Assembly: GCF_000281715.2 (NCBI RefSeq)
Contig: NZ_CP124576.1
Span: forward strand, 69,501-133,500
Source: Sphingobium sp. AP49
GTDB lineage: Bacteria > Pseudomonadota > Alphaproteobacteria > Sphingomonadales > Sphingomonadaceae
Direction of reading: 5' to 3'
Length of the DNA stretch: 64,000 nucleotides
The notes under the pieces were generated by a model. It made no database searches. It worked only from the letters and a program-made list of their open reading frames with translations, and was not told where the DNA came from. Below are positions 42,586 through 50,257 of this stretch, one piece after another. The translations under genes and the position numbers were made by a program. Positions within the stretch are counted from its first letter, which is position 1, and every line of letters begins with the position of its first letter.

Positions 42586-43105
42586 TCAGGGCATCGATGG
42601 CACCTTCGATCCGTGCCAGGCAAAGGGCCATATACTGATCGTCCAGACCGTATGGATCGTGCAGGTGCGGTATCATGGGCCGGGTCCAGTACCCCAGTAG
42701 CTGGCGCGGCATGGCTGCGAGCCGGGGGTCGGCGGCAAGCCTGTGGAGTTGCCGCACTTCCATGGCCAGCAGCAAATCGCCTTCTTGGGGGCTGTAATCG
42801 GCCAGATCGACCGCACGATGGGCCGACAGGTCATATCCCAATCCATGTGCCGCAACGATGGCTGGATGATGCGCTGGTCGTCCCGTTGTCGTCGATAGGC
42901 CGAAGGATGCCGATCGCATTCCAGCCTTGCGTGCGCTGACATCGGCAAAGGCGCTGCGGCAGATATTGCCCTGACAAACAAAAACCAGCCGTTGGACGGC
43001 CGCTGGATTCGGATGCCGGCTGCCAGACCGGCCCAGCGCAAGCTGGGGATAGGATAGGGCGAGCCGTACGAGTCCGCGGAATGTACCGAAACGACGCCGG
43101 ATCAT
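42554..43105 (-). CDS. low-molecular-weight protein tyrosine phosphatase
   Basis: A 183-residue LMW phosphatase with the catalytic P-loop CQGNICRS at residues 44-51 (Cys44, Arg50) and the general-acid Asp in HLHDPYGLDD. In Gram-negative bacteria such enzymes usually counter tyrosine kinases that control polysaccharide export. It runs against the deacetylase/ATP-grasp pair with an overlapping 3' end, which suits a surface-polysaccharide context but is not proof of shared function. A 40-residue N-terminal extension is unusual. Confidence 0.88.
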   Translation of the reverse strand: MIRRRFGTFRGLVRLALSYPQLALGRSGSRHPNPAAVQRLVFVCQGNICRSAFADVSARKAGMRSASFGLSTTTGRPAHHPAIVAAHGLGYDLSAHRAVDLADYSPQEGDLLLAMEVRQLHRLAADPRLAAMPRQLLGYWTRPMIPHLHDPYGLDDQYMALCLARIEGAIDALINAFPGARLS

Positions 43106-43244
43106 GACGAACCGACGCGATCGTCGATGCCAGGGAGGAAATGCAGGATCATCGCACCATCCTAGTCAATACTGGTTGCGATTTCCCTTTACCCGGGAGG
43201 CCGCTTTCCATCCGTGCGGGACCGGAGGATGCAGGCCGAATGAA

Positions 43245-43276
43245 CCCGGTGCCACGGCCGTTAGGCGGGCACCGGG
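43245..43276 (-). terminator. hairpin downstream of the HU gene
   Basis: CCCGGTGCC and GGCACCGGG arms (9 bp) lie 9 bases beyond the HU stop. The following bases on the minus strand (TTCATTCGG) are only weakly T-rich, so termination efficiency is uncertain. Confidence 0.5.
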
Positions 43277-43284
43277 CCAGTATT

Positions 43285-43560
43285 TCAGCCGTTCAGCTTG
43301 TCCTTGACCGCCTTGGCAGGCGTGAAGGTCAGCTTCTTGGCGGCAGCGATCTGAATGGTCGCGCCAGTCGAAGGGTTGCGGCCTTCGCGAGCGGGCGTGT
43401 CCTTGACCTTGAACTTGCCGAAACCGTTCAGCGAAACTTCTTCGCCCTTCGCGGCGGCATCGGCGATTGCGGCAAACACGCCATCGACCAGCTTGCGGGC
43501 GTCGGCCTTGGTGACGTTGTGGGCCGAAGCCAGGCTGTCGGCGAGGTCGCTGTTGTTCAT
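43285..43560 (-). CDS. hupB: HU family DNA-binding protein
   Basis: A 91-residue histone-like protein that bends DNA non-specifically and compacts the nucleoid. The dimer core begins MNNSDLADSLASAHNVTKADARKLVDG. The beta-arm signature GRNPSTGATI at residues 60-69 contains the intercalating proline, and LTFTPAKAVKDKLNG ends the chain. It is monocistronic. Its proximity to the island is probably incidental, though HU-type proteins assist many integrases. Confidence 0.96.
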   Translation of the reverse strand: MNNSDLADSLASAHNVTKADARKLVDGVFAAIADAAAKGEEVSLNGFGKFKVKDTPAREGRNPSTGATIQIAAAKKLTFTPAKAVKDKLNG

Positions 43561-43647
43561 GGAATAGACTTTCCTTTGTTGTTGGCGCCCACTGCATAGC
43601 TGCGAGGAAAGGCGAGGTCCATCGTTCCCGAGCGTGACTTTAGCCTT

Positions 43648-43672
43648 AAAAGTCCGGTTACCGGGCTTTTTT
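43648..43672 (-). terminator. bidirectional terminator, probably the original tRNA-Ser terminator
   Basis: AAAAGTCCGG and CCGGGCTTTT form a stem with one wobble pair and A/T tracts on both sides. No gene reads into it now. Before the island inserted, tRNA-Ser would have ended about 80 bases upstream of it, so it may be the tRNA terminator cut off by the insertion. Confidence 0.5.
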
Positions 43673-43751
43673 GTCGCCTCGCCGGGTCGGTGGTGGTGAC
43701 AGGACGGCTGTCGGCCCCGGATGGAGCCTTGGCACGATTAATTTGGAAAAA

Positions 43752-43767
43752 GTGGCGGAGACGGAGG
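43752..43767. repeat. attachment site copy, integrase end (attL)
   Basis: GTGGCGGAGACGGAGG duplicates the last 16 bases of the tRNA-Ser region (acceptor stem and CCA, on the minus strand). Beyond the core the match decays, but GAATCGAAC still resembles the T-loop. The flanking chromosome reads CACTTTTTCC on the minus strand, a T run expected after a tRNA. Confidence 0.85.
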
Positions 43768-43790
43768 CCGCCGGGAATCGAACTAATGCC

Positions 43791-43807
43791 GTCTAACCTT
43801 GTCCAAT
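43791..43807 (+). repeat. heptamer pair 1, possible integrase arm or Xis site
   Basis: GTCTAAC and GTCCAAT begin 10 bases apart. The same GTCYAAY pairing with 10-base spacing recurs at 43854 and 45861. One-turn spacing suggests side-by-side protein binding. Confidence 0.5.
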
Positions 43808-43835
43808 TTTCCCCACCGTTCCGAATAGCAAATGA

Positions 43836-43850
43836 GAACAGTTGAAGAAC
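43836..43850 (+). promoter_or_regulatory. LexA (SOS) box upstream of the integrase
   Basis: GAAC-N7-GAAC, an exact alphaproteobacterial LexA consensus, lies 51 bases before the integrase start and touches a -35-like TTGTCT. It predicts DNA-damage induction of the integrase. A near copy of the 19 bases GAACAGTTGAAGAACATTG occurs at 50125. Confidence 0.7.
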
Positions 43851-43853
43851 ATT

Positions 43854-43870
43854 GTCTAATGATGTCTAAT
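43854..43870 (+). repeat. heptamer pair 2, possible integrase arm or Xis site
   Basis: GTCTAAT at 43854-43860 and again at 43864-43870, with a degenerate third unit (TATCTAG) ten bases further on. It lies between the LexA box and the integrase start, so it may also serve autoregulation. Confidence 0.5.
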
Positions 43871-43901
43871 GCTATCTAGCGCCCTGAGTGGGGAAAACGG
43901 T

Positions 43902-45128
43902 ATGAACGAACAAATCATGAAGGCACGAGAGCGTCGGACCAAGCCGGCGACTGTGACAGAGGTCAATTCTCTGGCTCGCAAGCCCGGGCGGCACTCGATC
44001 GGGGAAAGTCTCATTCTCTGTGTGAGCGAATCTGGCGCGAAGAGCTGGGTGGCGCGAGTTCGCGATTCGGACGGGCGCCGGCGGGACATGGGACTCGGAC
44101 CCTTCGCGGATCTCACCCTGGCCGAAGCACGTGAGAAAGCGCGAACTCTGCGCAAGGCCGGCCGCGATGGCCTGCCGATTCTCACGCGCGCCGAGCGGCG
44201 GAAGGCGCTGCGCAAGGTACCAACGTTCAAGGAGGCGGCGGAAACCGTCTATGAGCGCGACAAGGGCGAGTGGAAAAACGAGAAGCACGGCGCCCAGTGG
44301 ATCAAGACGCTGCGCGACTATGCTTTCCCCTCGCTGGGAAGCCTTTCCATCAACCGGATCGAGGAAAACCATGTCGCCGAGGCGCTGGCGCCGATCTGGC
44401 GCGAGAAGCCGGAGACGGCGCGCCGGGTGCTGCAGCGTGTTCTGACGGTCATGGATTGGGGTCATGCTTTCAAGCACTGCACGGTCCAGCTCAACCGCAA
44501 TGGCATCCGCAAACTGCTGGGCAAGCAGGACGCAGCCAAGGGCAACTTCGCTGCCATGCCTTACGGGGAGGTGTCGGGCCTCGTCGCCATGCTGCGAAGC
44601 AAGGAGACGATCGGCAACATGGCGCTCGAGTTCTTGATCCTCACCGCTGCGCGATCGGGTGAAGTGCGCGGAGCGATCTGGGACGAGTTCGATCTGGAAG
44701 GCAGGCTGTGGATCATCCCGGCCGAGCGGATGAAGGCGAAGAAGGAGCATAACGTCCCGCTCTGCGATCGGGCGCTGGCGCTGGTGAAGCGCGCGCAGGA
44801 GATCGCCTCCAGCGAGACGGTCGTGTTCCCGGGGCTTCGCGGCAAACCCATGTCGGACGCCACGATGGCGAAGGCGCTGCGTGAGGCCGGTATCTCGAAG
44901 GAGGTCGGCACGGTTCACGGCATGCGATCGGCTTTCCGCGATTGGGTGTCGGAAGAAACCAGTTTCCCCGGCGATGTCGCAGAGGCTGCGCTGGCCCACA
45001 CCATCAAGAACAAGGTGGAGGCCGCCTATCGCCGCGGCAAGCTGCTGGCGAAGCGCCGGGAGATGATGGCGGCATGGGAGCGGCATTGCCAGGGCGGGAG
45101 TAACGTTGTGCGGATGGTGGCGGGATGA
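43902..45128 (+). CDS. int: tyrosine recombinase integrase, P4-like type
   Basis: A 408-residue phage/island integrase. An N-terminal DUF4102-like arm-binding domain (about residues 20-95) has LILCVSESGAKSWVARVRDSDGRRRDMGLG. The SAM-like core-binding domain spans about 105-200. The catalytic domain has Arg in LTAARSGEVRGA (about 250), HGMRSAFRDW (His and Arg, about 340-343), a second His in ALAHT and the nucleophile Tyr in EAAYRRG (about 375). All catalytic residues are present, so it could be active. Start 43902 follows GTGGGGAAAACGGT. A LexA box lies upstream. Confidence 0.93.
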   Translation: MNEQIMKARERRTKPATVTEVNSLARKPGRHSIGESLILCVSESGAKSWVARVRDSDGRRRDMGLGPFADLTLAEAREKARTLRKAGRDGLPILTRAERRKALRKVPTFKEAAETVYERDKGEWKNEKHGAQWIKTLRDYAFPSLGSLSINRIEENHVAEALAPIWREKPETARRVLQRVLTVMDWGHAFKHCTVQLNRNGIRKLLGKQDAAKGNFAAMPYGEVSGLVAMLRSKETIGNMALEFLILTAARSGEVRGAIWDEFDLEGRLWIIPAERMKAKKEHNVPLCDRALALVKRAQEIASSETVVFPGLRGKPMSDATMAKALREAGISKEVGTVHGMRSAFRDWVSEETSFPGDVAEAALAHTIKNKVEAAYRRGKLLAKRREMMAAWERHCQGGSNVVRMVAG

Positions 45129-45790
45129 GCGGCATAGTCCCACCAGTTTCATTCACGGCTGCAGCATGTTGGATCGATCCGGGCTGGGAAGGTGCCGGCG
45201 CGATGCTCGCCTATCTGGCTAAGCCTACAAATCCAGTCGCGGCTTCAAACAAGGTGCGGAACTGGAAATTGTGGCTGACGCCGGGTGAAACGACGCTGCA
45301 GCGGCGCTCGCGGCGCCAGGTTGAGGGGGGATTGCTCGATGTCTGGAACGGTCTTCATGATGCAGTGAAGATAGGCGAGCGCTATCAGAAAATGGCGACT
45401 TTTCACGAGGGGTCGGCGCGGCTCGATCCGACTAAGGCAGTCCTTGCGGATTGGGCAGAACCAGTCGGCTCCGAAGATTTGACCCGGTGGAAAAACTGGC
45501 TGCCGCTAGCGCATTACGCCGCGGCATTTCGGGAGGTTTTGTTCAAGCGCAACTTAGGATCGGCTTTTCGGCTAGAGAAAACACAGGCTGAGCGCATTCG
45601 CATTGTCCACAAGCTGCTTATCGAGGAGCACGATTGGGTGCCGCAGGTAATAGAACAGGGTATGGCCTGGCTCAACTTCGCAAGGCTCCACGGTCGCGTT
45701 CAATCGCCCGGCACGACTATCATCTTTGCGATGAGGCCGAGCGAAAGCGGGGATCGGTTCGCAAAAATGGACCCCCACACGCTAAACTGA
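45125..45790 (+). CDS. island protein of unknown function, 221 aa
   Basis: A soluble 221-residue protein, start overlapping the integrase stop (ATGA), so made together with the integrase. It has several Trp-rich helices (NWKLWLTPGETTLQRRSRR, EDLTRWKNWLPLAHYAAAF) and no membrane segment. I recognise no domain. Its coupling suggests a role in integration, excision or island maintenance, but that is inference from position only. Confidence 0.6.
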   Translation: MSGIVPPVSFTAAACWIDPGWEGAGAMLAYLAKPTNPVAASNKVRNWKLWLTPGETTLQRRSRRQVEGGLLDVWNGLHDAVKIGERYQKMATFHEGSARLDPTKAVLADWAEPVGSEDLTRWKNWLPLAHYAAAFREVLFKRNLGSAFRLEKTQAERIRIVHKLLIEEHDWVPQVIEQGMAWLNFARLHGRVQSPGTTIIFAMRPSESGDRFAKMDPHTLN

Positions 45791-45808
45791 GAGGGGTGAC
45801 GCTAAACT
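45779..45808 (+). repeat. direct repeat ACGCTAAACT, two copies 20 bp apart
   Basis: ACGCTAAACT occurs at 45779-45788 and 45799-45808, two helical turns apart, the first covering the stop of the 221-residue gene. It sits between that gene and the HTH gene and could be an operator. Confidence 0.5.
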
Positions 45809-45860
45809 AACGATCCAAGCGCAAAACGGCCTTCTCAACGCCGGAACCGCCTCCATTCAT

Positions 45861-45877
45861 GTCTAATCCCGTCCAAT
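45861..45877 (+). repeat. heptamer pair 3, upstream of the HTH gene
   Basis: GTCTAAT and GTCCAAT begin 10 bases apart, matching the pairs at 43791 and 43854. The pair lies directly before the HTH gene, as expected if its product binds it, or if it is a distal integrase arm site. Confidence 0.5.
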
Positions 45878-45890
45878 GACGGAGAAAGAC

Positions 45891-46055
45891 ATGGAACCCC
45901 TGTGTTGCTCAATTTCTGATGCGGCAAATTCTATCGGTGTCTGCCGCGCCACCATTTACAACTGGATGCGTGAAGGTCGCATCGTCACCTATCGTGTCGG
46001 CGGTCGTCGCCTGGTCAAGATCGAGAGCGTGAAGCGCCTCGTGCAGACGGCATGA
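45891..46055 (+). CDS. excisionase-like helix-turn-helix protein
   Basis: A 54-residue winged-helix protein of the MerR/HTH_17 excisionase type: SISDAANSIGVCRATIYNWM is the helix-turn-helix, then REGRIVTYRVGGRRLVKIES is the wing. ATG 45891 has GGAGAAAGAC upstream; an ATG at 45876 would add five residues. Such proteins act as recombination directionality factors or small transcription regulators. Its place near the integrase and the heptamer pairs supports an Xis role. Confidence 0.75.
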   Translation: MEPLCCSISDAANSIGVCRATIYNWMREGRIVTYRVGGRRLVKIESVKRLVQTA

Positions 46056-46061
46056 TCGCCC

Positions 46062-46343
46062 ATGAACCAGAACCAAAACGCCCCCGGCCGTAAGGCCGAA
46101 GGCGCTCTTAATCACTGTGGGGGTGATGAGAGCGCTCATAGCACGGCAGCGTTCGCGCAGACCATCGAAATCACGCATGAGGCTTTCGGCTGCGGCTTTG
46201 ATGTCGTGGTGAAGCCCCAGATCGTGCCTGACAATCAGGGCTGGGAATTCCGCGAGCATGCGCAGGCGATGGCGTTCGCGCAGTCGCTTCACCAGCAGCA
46301 TGGCTGGGCCATTGTCGACCGGACGGGAGGCGCGCATGCATAG
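46062..46343 (+). CDS. small island protein, 93 aa
   Basis: A soluble 93-residue protein with a polar start (MNQNQNAPGRKAEGALNHCG) and a compact second half (EITHEAFGCGFDVVVKPQIV, HAQAMAFAQSLHQQHGWAIVD) that resembles small phage proteins next to replication or recombination genes. No named domain recognised. It starts 6 bases after the HTH gene stop and overlaps the next gene by 8 bases. Confidence 0.6.
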   Translation: MNQNQNAPGRKAEGALNHCGGDESAHSTAAFAQTIEITHEAFGCGFDVVVKPQIVPDNQGWEFREHAQAMAFAQSLHQQHGWAIVDRTGGAHA

Positions 46344-46602
46344 TGCCGTCATCAGCCGGCGCCGCAATGTTTTGCGTGTCGCCTTCCCGATCGTCCGCGC
46401 TTGGCTCGTTTACCGTGCTTCCCGGTTGGATGGCGAGATCGAGGGGTGGATGGGCCATACCATCGGCATCCCGGCGCCTGACGACTACGTGACGCCGATC
46501 GCCGCCTATGATCTGGTGATGAGCGCGGTTTCCTCGTCGGAATACAGGATGGGCCTGCCGATCATCGTAAGCGACTATAAGCAGGGCGAGGCGGCAGCAT
46601 GA
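46336..46602 (+). CDS. small island protein, 88 aa
   Basis: An 88-residue protein, start at 46336 overlapping the previous stop; the open frame further upstream overlaps the previous gene. It has a basic N-terminus (VISRRRNVLRVAFPIVRAWL) with one weakly hydrophobic stretch and an acidic, aromatic C-terminal half. Unknown. It is coupled to the next gene (ATGA). Confidence 0.55.
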   Translation: MHSAVISRRRNVLRVAFPIVRAWLVYRASRLDGEIEGWMGHTIGIPAPDDYVTPIAAYDLVMSAVSSSEYRMGLPIIVSDYKQGEAAA

Positions 46603-47009
46603 CGATCAGCACCGATAATGCCGCCCGCCTCAGCAAGATCGCGGCCCGGCTTGAATCCGCACACGATGGCGAGATCCTGGCCGCCGCCCGCATGCTGGTG
46701 AAGCAGCTTGGCGGACATGGCCTCCGCATTGCCGACGTGATCGAGCGGGGCATTTCCAGCGGGAATGCTGGGTATCGCGTGACGCCCCCAAATATGGGGG
46801 CAGCCCCCTCCCCACCGTTCGCCACACATGTGCCCAAGATCGATGCTCTTCTGCATGACCCGATTTTCGTCGGCCAGTATGCAACGCCCAAGACGCTGCG
46901 GAGCCTGCTGAAGATGCGGGAGGTTCGCCATGTCGATCCGGTAGAAATGAGCTGGATCGACGGCCTCCTGCAGAAGGCACGCGATCTCCGCGCCGGGAGG
47001 GCTGCATGA
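46599..47009 (+). CDS. small island protein, 136 aa
   Basis: A 136-residue soluble protein with two helical parts (ARLSKIAARLESAHDGEILAAARMLVKQLGG and a C-terminal PKTLRSLLKMREVRHVDPVEMSWIDGLL) joined by a Gly/Pro-rich linker. The first half resembles a replication- or host-interaction-type phage motif seen with DUF-type proteins in alphaproteobacterial prophages; I cannot name it. The start overlaps the previous stop, and its stop overlaps the tape-measure frame. Confidence 0.55.
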   Translation: MTISTDNAARLSKIAARLESAHDGEILAAARMLVKQLGGHGLRIADVIERGISSGNAGYRVTPPNMGAAPSPPFATHVPKIDALLHDPIFVGQYATPKTLRSLLKMREVRHVDPVEMSWIDGLLQKARDLRAGRAA

Positions 47010-48985
47010 TCGTCCTGTTGGAGTTTTCCTACGGGTATCGCCCTGTGCTTTGGGCAATGAGCTGGCGACGTTCGATGCCGAGGGCAATCCGCACCGACAT
47101 GGCCGACTATGAAAAGCGCATGGCGCGGGCGGGCACGGTAGCGAGCAACACTGCAGCCCAGATCGAACAGTCATCGAACCGCATCGGCAATGCGCAGCGG
47201 AACATGGGGCGCCAGTTTGCCGACGTCGGGGCGCAGCTGTCAGGTGGGCAATCCCCCTTTACGATCCTCGCCCAGCAGGGGCCGCAGCTTGCCGACGCGA
47301 TGGCGGATCTCGGCGGTAAGGCTGGCGCCGTCGCATCCTTCTTCGCGGGACCATGGGGCGCCGCCCTCCTCGCCGCGGCTTCGGTCGCCGGCACGCTGAC
47401 CGCCGCCGTTTTGGCCGAGGATGATGCAACCGAGAAGCACACCAAGGGCGCCAAGTCCCTCACCGACGCCATCAACGATATGACTGAGGCGTCGAAGGGC
47501 GCCATCCAGACATCGCAGCAGGCGGAGCAGCAGCATTATAATGAGGCTGCTGCTCTGGCTGCAAAGGCCGAGGCGGCGCGCGTCGCCACGATCCGGCTGA
47601 TCCAGGCAGCGAAAGTGCGCCTCGAAACCGCTGATCGCCAGACCAACGCGCAGGGCGATCCCGAGGGTGGCGTGAATTTCGGCGTCACGGCCGGCGCCAC
47701 CCAAGAGCGCGAGCTGACGCGCCTCAATGCCCTGCTGAAAGAGCAGAACACCGAACTGCAGGCGCAATATGCCAATGTCCGCCGCGCTGCGATCCCCCGA
47801 CTGCAGCGCGAGGCGTCGGAGGCGACCGATAAGGCTGCTGCTGCGACCGGACGCTATGACCGCGCACTGGGCAAGCTCAACGACCGTCTGGCGGACGGGA
47901 AGATCACGCCTGGCGCCTATCGAACCGAACTGGATAAGCTGAACCGAACCCGCGATGCTGAGGTTGCCGCGGCGGGCAAGAGCGAACGCGCCACCAAGGC
48001 CGATGCATCCGCCAAGCGCGATGCGGCAAAGGCAGCCAAGGAGGCCGCCCGCGCCCAGCAGGAGCTTCAGCAGACGCTAGAGCGCATCGTGGGCAAATTC
48101 GATCCGGTGCGGTCCATCGCGATCGAGACGGGCAAGGCGCTCAAGGATATCGACATGCTGGAGATGAAGGGTGCGCTGTCCTCCGTCGACGCCCTGACCT
48201 ACAAGCTGGCCCTCGCCCGCGACCAGGCCCGCGCCGTTGCCGATGCGGCATGGAAGAGCCAGGAACAGCGCTGGATCGATGTCGGCTTCAATGCCGGCGA
48301 CTTCGACGGCTCCAATGTCCGCAAGCAGATCGATCGCGATCTGGACCTGCGCCAGGATGCCAACGACAAGATCGCCGAGGACTTCAAGCGGAAGCAGGAG
48401 GACCAGCTGCACGCGCTAGCCGGACTCTATGAAGACCTGTTCCGCGGTGGCACCGATGCGATCTGGAGCGACTTCAAGGCCATGGGCTTCCGCATCATTG
48501 CGGAGACGCTGGCGAAGTTCACGCTTGGCCAGATCAATGGCACTGGCGGCGGCTTCAATGTCGGCAGCGCGCTGCAGTCGGTGGGATCGGCATTGGGCAT
48601 TTCCGGCGCGCGCGCGGCCGGCGGCCCGGTCATGGGCGGGAAGACCTATCTGGTCGGCGAGCGTGGGCCCGAGCTGTTCCGTGCGCCATCGTCTGGCACG
48701 ATCGTGCCCAACAGCCGCATTAGCGTGCAAAGCCTCGCTTCGCTCTCAAATAGCGGCTTGGCGGCGCGGAGCATGACCGAGGTGTCGGCAGCGCGGCCGG
48801 GCAAGACCACAGTGAATCAATATTTCACGCTCGATGCCCGGCACGGCATTACCACGCCGCAGCTCCTTCAAGGCGTCAATCAGACGATCAAAAGCGAGGG
48901 GGCTCGCGCCGGTGCGGCATCCTATGCGCAGAGCCAGCAGTCCGCACCGGGCACGATGTTCAAGTATCAGCAGCTGAAGGGGTGA
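47006..48985 (+). CDS. phage tail tape-measure protein remnant with aberrant N-terminus
   Basis: A 659-residue product. From about residue 30 it is a tape-measure protein: TDMADYEKRMARAG, coiled-coil stretches at about 150-370, a hydrophobic block (AGAVASFFAGPWGAALLAAA) and the typical C-terminal AAGGPVMGGKTYLVGERGPEL with a GTIVPNSR end. The first 30 residues do not look like a normal tape-measure start, and another frame there reads more protein-like (ALGNELATFDAEGNP), suggesting a deletion junction. No other tail gene follows, so it is likely non-functional or repurposed. Confidence 0.75.
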   Translation: MIVLLEFSYGYRPVLWAMSWRRSMPRAIRTDMADYEKRMARAGTVASNTAAQIEQSSNRIGNAQRNMGRQFADVGAQLSGGQSPFTILAQQGPQLADAMADLGGKAGAVASFFAGPWGAALLAAASVAGTLTAAVLAEDDATEKHTKGAKSLTDAINDMTEASKGAIQTSQQAEQQHYNEAAALAAKAEAARVATIRLIQAAKVRLETADRQTNAQGDPEGGVNFGVTAGATQERELTRLNALLKEQNTELQAQYANVRRAAIPRLQREASEATDKAAAATGRYDRALGKLNDRLADGKITPGAYRTELDKLNRTRDAEVAAAGKSERATKADASAKRDAAKAAKEAARAQQELQQTLERIVGKFDPVRSIAIETGKALKDIDMLEMKGALSSVDALTYKLALARDQARAVADAAWKSQEQRWIDVGFNAGDFDGSNVRKQIDRDLDLRQDANDKIAEDFKRKQEDQLHALAGLYEDLFRGGTDAIWSDFKAMGFRIIAETLAKFTLGQINGTGGGFNVGSALQSVGSALGISGARAAGGPVMGGKTYLVGERGPELFRAPSSGTIVPNSRISVQSLASLSNSGLAARSMTEVSAARPGKTTVNQYFTLDARHGITTPQLLQGVNQTIKSEGARAGAASYAQSQQSAPGTMFKYQQLKG

Positions 48986-48988
48986 GCC

Positions 48989-49921
48989 TCAAATGCTGGT
49001 GGTGGCGGTTGGGGTCGCGGCCGGCGCCGCTGTGGGCGCGGGAGCCGGTTCAGCCGCCGGGCTGGCCTGAGGCGTTGATTCAGGCGACGCGGCAGCGACT
49101 GGCGTCGCCACGATCGGTTCCGGCGCCGGCTGTTCCTCTGGTGCCGGTTCCGCAATTACCGCGGGCTTGAATTGCGGGGCGGGAGTGCCTGGCTTGGCGA
49201 TCTGAAAGGCGAACGGGTATTTCTGGCCGTTCCAGTCCACGATCACCGTTACGCGCGCCGGCAACTTCGCCAGCTTGACCTTCTCGAAGACGATCAGGCC
49301 AGCGTAGCTGTCATCGGGATCAACCGTCGTCAGCTGCATTACCTGAGAGCCGAGCGCGTCCAGCGTCTGGTCGAGGCGGTTTTGCACGGCGGCAATGCCC
49401 ACGCCCGTCGCCGCGATTGCAGCGGTCGCCTGCAACTGACCGAATGCGCTCGGGGCGCTGTAATAGCTGTGATAGGTCCGCCCGCGAGGTGTCACGAAGG
49501 TGCTGTGATAGGTATCGCGCTGAGATGCCGCTGCAGCCGCGGTGACGCCGCCCAACATCGCCAGGCCGAACTGCGTCCATGCGGCGCGGCTCTTGGCCTT
49601 CTTTTCCAGGACTTCCACGCTCATCGCGTTCACCGTGACCGCGTCGGCCTGCAGCGTGAAATTCGAGACATCGATGTTGGCGGCCTGGCTGCCGGTATTG
49701 AAGACCGCGATATTGAAGGCGAAGCTTCCGTGATCCATTGGTGCCGGGCGGACCTGAACCGAACCGTTCTCTGAGAACTGGTCGATCGTCGCCAGGCCGT
49801 GATTATAGCGGATGCTCTCGTTCGCCAGCTGGATCGGCTGGACTACGACTTTCGGCGCAGCCTGTGCCGGCGCGCTGATGCACGCGAGCATGGCCACCGC
49901 CGTCGATAGGCGAAATAGCAT
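48989..49921 (-). CDS. exported protein of unknown function with Pro/Ala-rich tail
   Basis: A 310-residue protein with a signal peptide ending APAQA. A beta-rich domain follows (VVVQPIQLANESIRYNHGLA, VAVFNTGSQAANIDVSNFTL), then a hydrophobic segment (WTQFGLAMLGGVTAAAAASQ), a Tyr/Ser-rich stretch, a second beta part and a low-complexity Ala/Pro/Glu tail from about residue 245. It is oriented against the neighbouring island genes and may be a cargo (moron) gene acting in the envelope. Family unknown. Confidence 0.65.
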   Translation of the reverse strand: MLFRLSTAVAMLACISAPAQAAPKVVVQPIQLANESIRYNHGLATIDQFSENGSVQVRPAPMDHGSFAFNIAVFNTGSQAANIDVSNFTLQADAVTVNAMSVEVLEKKAKSRAAWTQFGLAMLGGVTAAAAASQRDTYHSTFVTPRGRTYHSYYSAPSAFGQLQATAAIAATGVGIAAVQNRLDQTLDALGSQVMQLTTVDPDDSYAGLIVFEKVKLAKLPARVTVIVDWNGQKYPFAFQIAKPGTPAPQFKPAVIAEPAPEEQPAPEPIVATPVAAASPESTPQASPAAEPAPAPTAAPAATPTATTSI

Positions 49922-49978
49922 GATACCCCCAATGTCCCCCAGCGCGACCTATTCGCCGCGCTGCTGTGGGTGGTATCA
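49921..49978 (+). repeat. inverted repeat at the start of the exported-protein gene
   Basis: TGATACC (49921-49927) and GGTATCA (49972-49978), with CCA/TGG continuing inward imperfectly, begin at the start codon of the leftward gene. The 49922-50257 gap holds this and the LexA-like site below and otherwise shows nothing recognisable. Confidence 0.4.
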
Positions 49979-50124
49979 GGTGCGCAGCGATCAGGCTGTG
50001 ATGGCGGTCACGGGTGCCTTGGCCCAGGCGGTTGGCTATGCAGTGGGGAATAATTGCAGGTCGCGTTCAACGAGCCGAAAATTCGGCCCGCTCATGCCCG
50101 CTATTGGCGGACGGATGCTCTGCG

Positions 50125-50143
50125 AAACAGATGAAGAACATTG
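50125..50143 (+). promoter_or_regulatory. imperfect LexA-like box with adjacent TTGACG
   Basis: AAACAGATGAAGAACATTG matches the integrase LexA-box region (43836-43854) at 17 of 19 positions. One half site is AAAC rather than GAAC. The TTG at its end begins a -35-like TTGACG. It lies 115 bases before the DUF5678-like gene. Confidence 0.4.
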
Positions 50144-50257
50144 ACGCTCAAGTACTTCCCGAGTCGAGGACTCATCTTGCGACGAATGTCAATACTTAAC
50201 GCGTGACACGACTCGAGATGGTGTGTTACTCGAACATCGAAGCAGGAGTAATTTATC

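Noticed and set aside
45740..45840. Possible insertion-sequence end near GGACCCCCACACGC
   Set aside because: It faintly recalls transposon termini, but there is no matching inverted copy and no transposase in the island.
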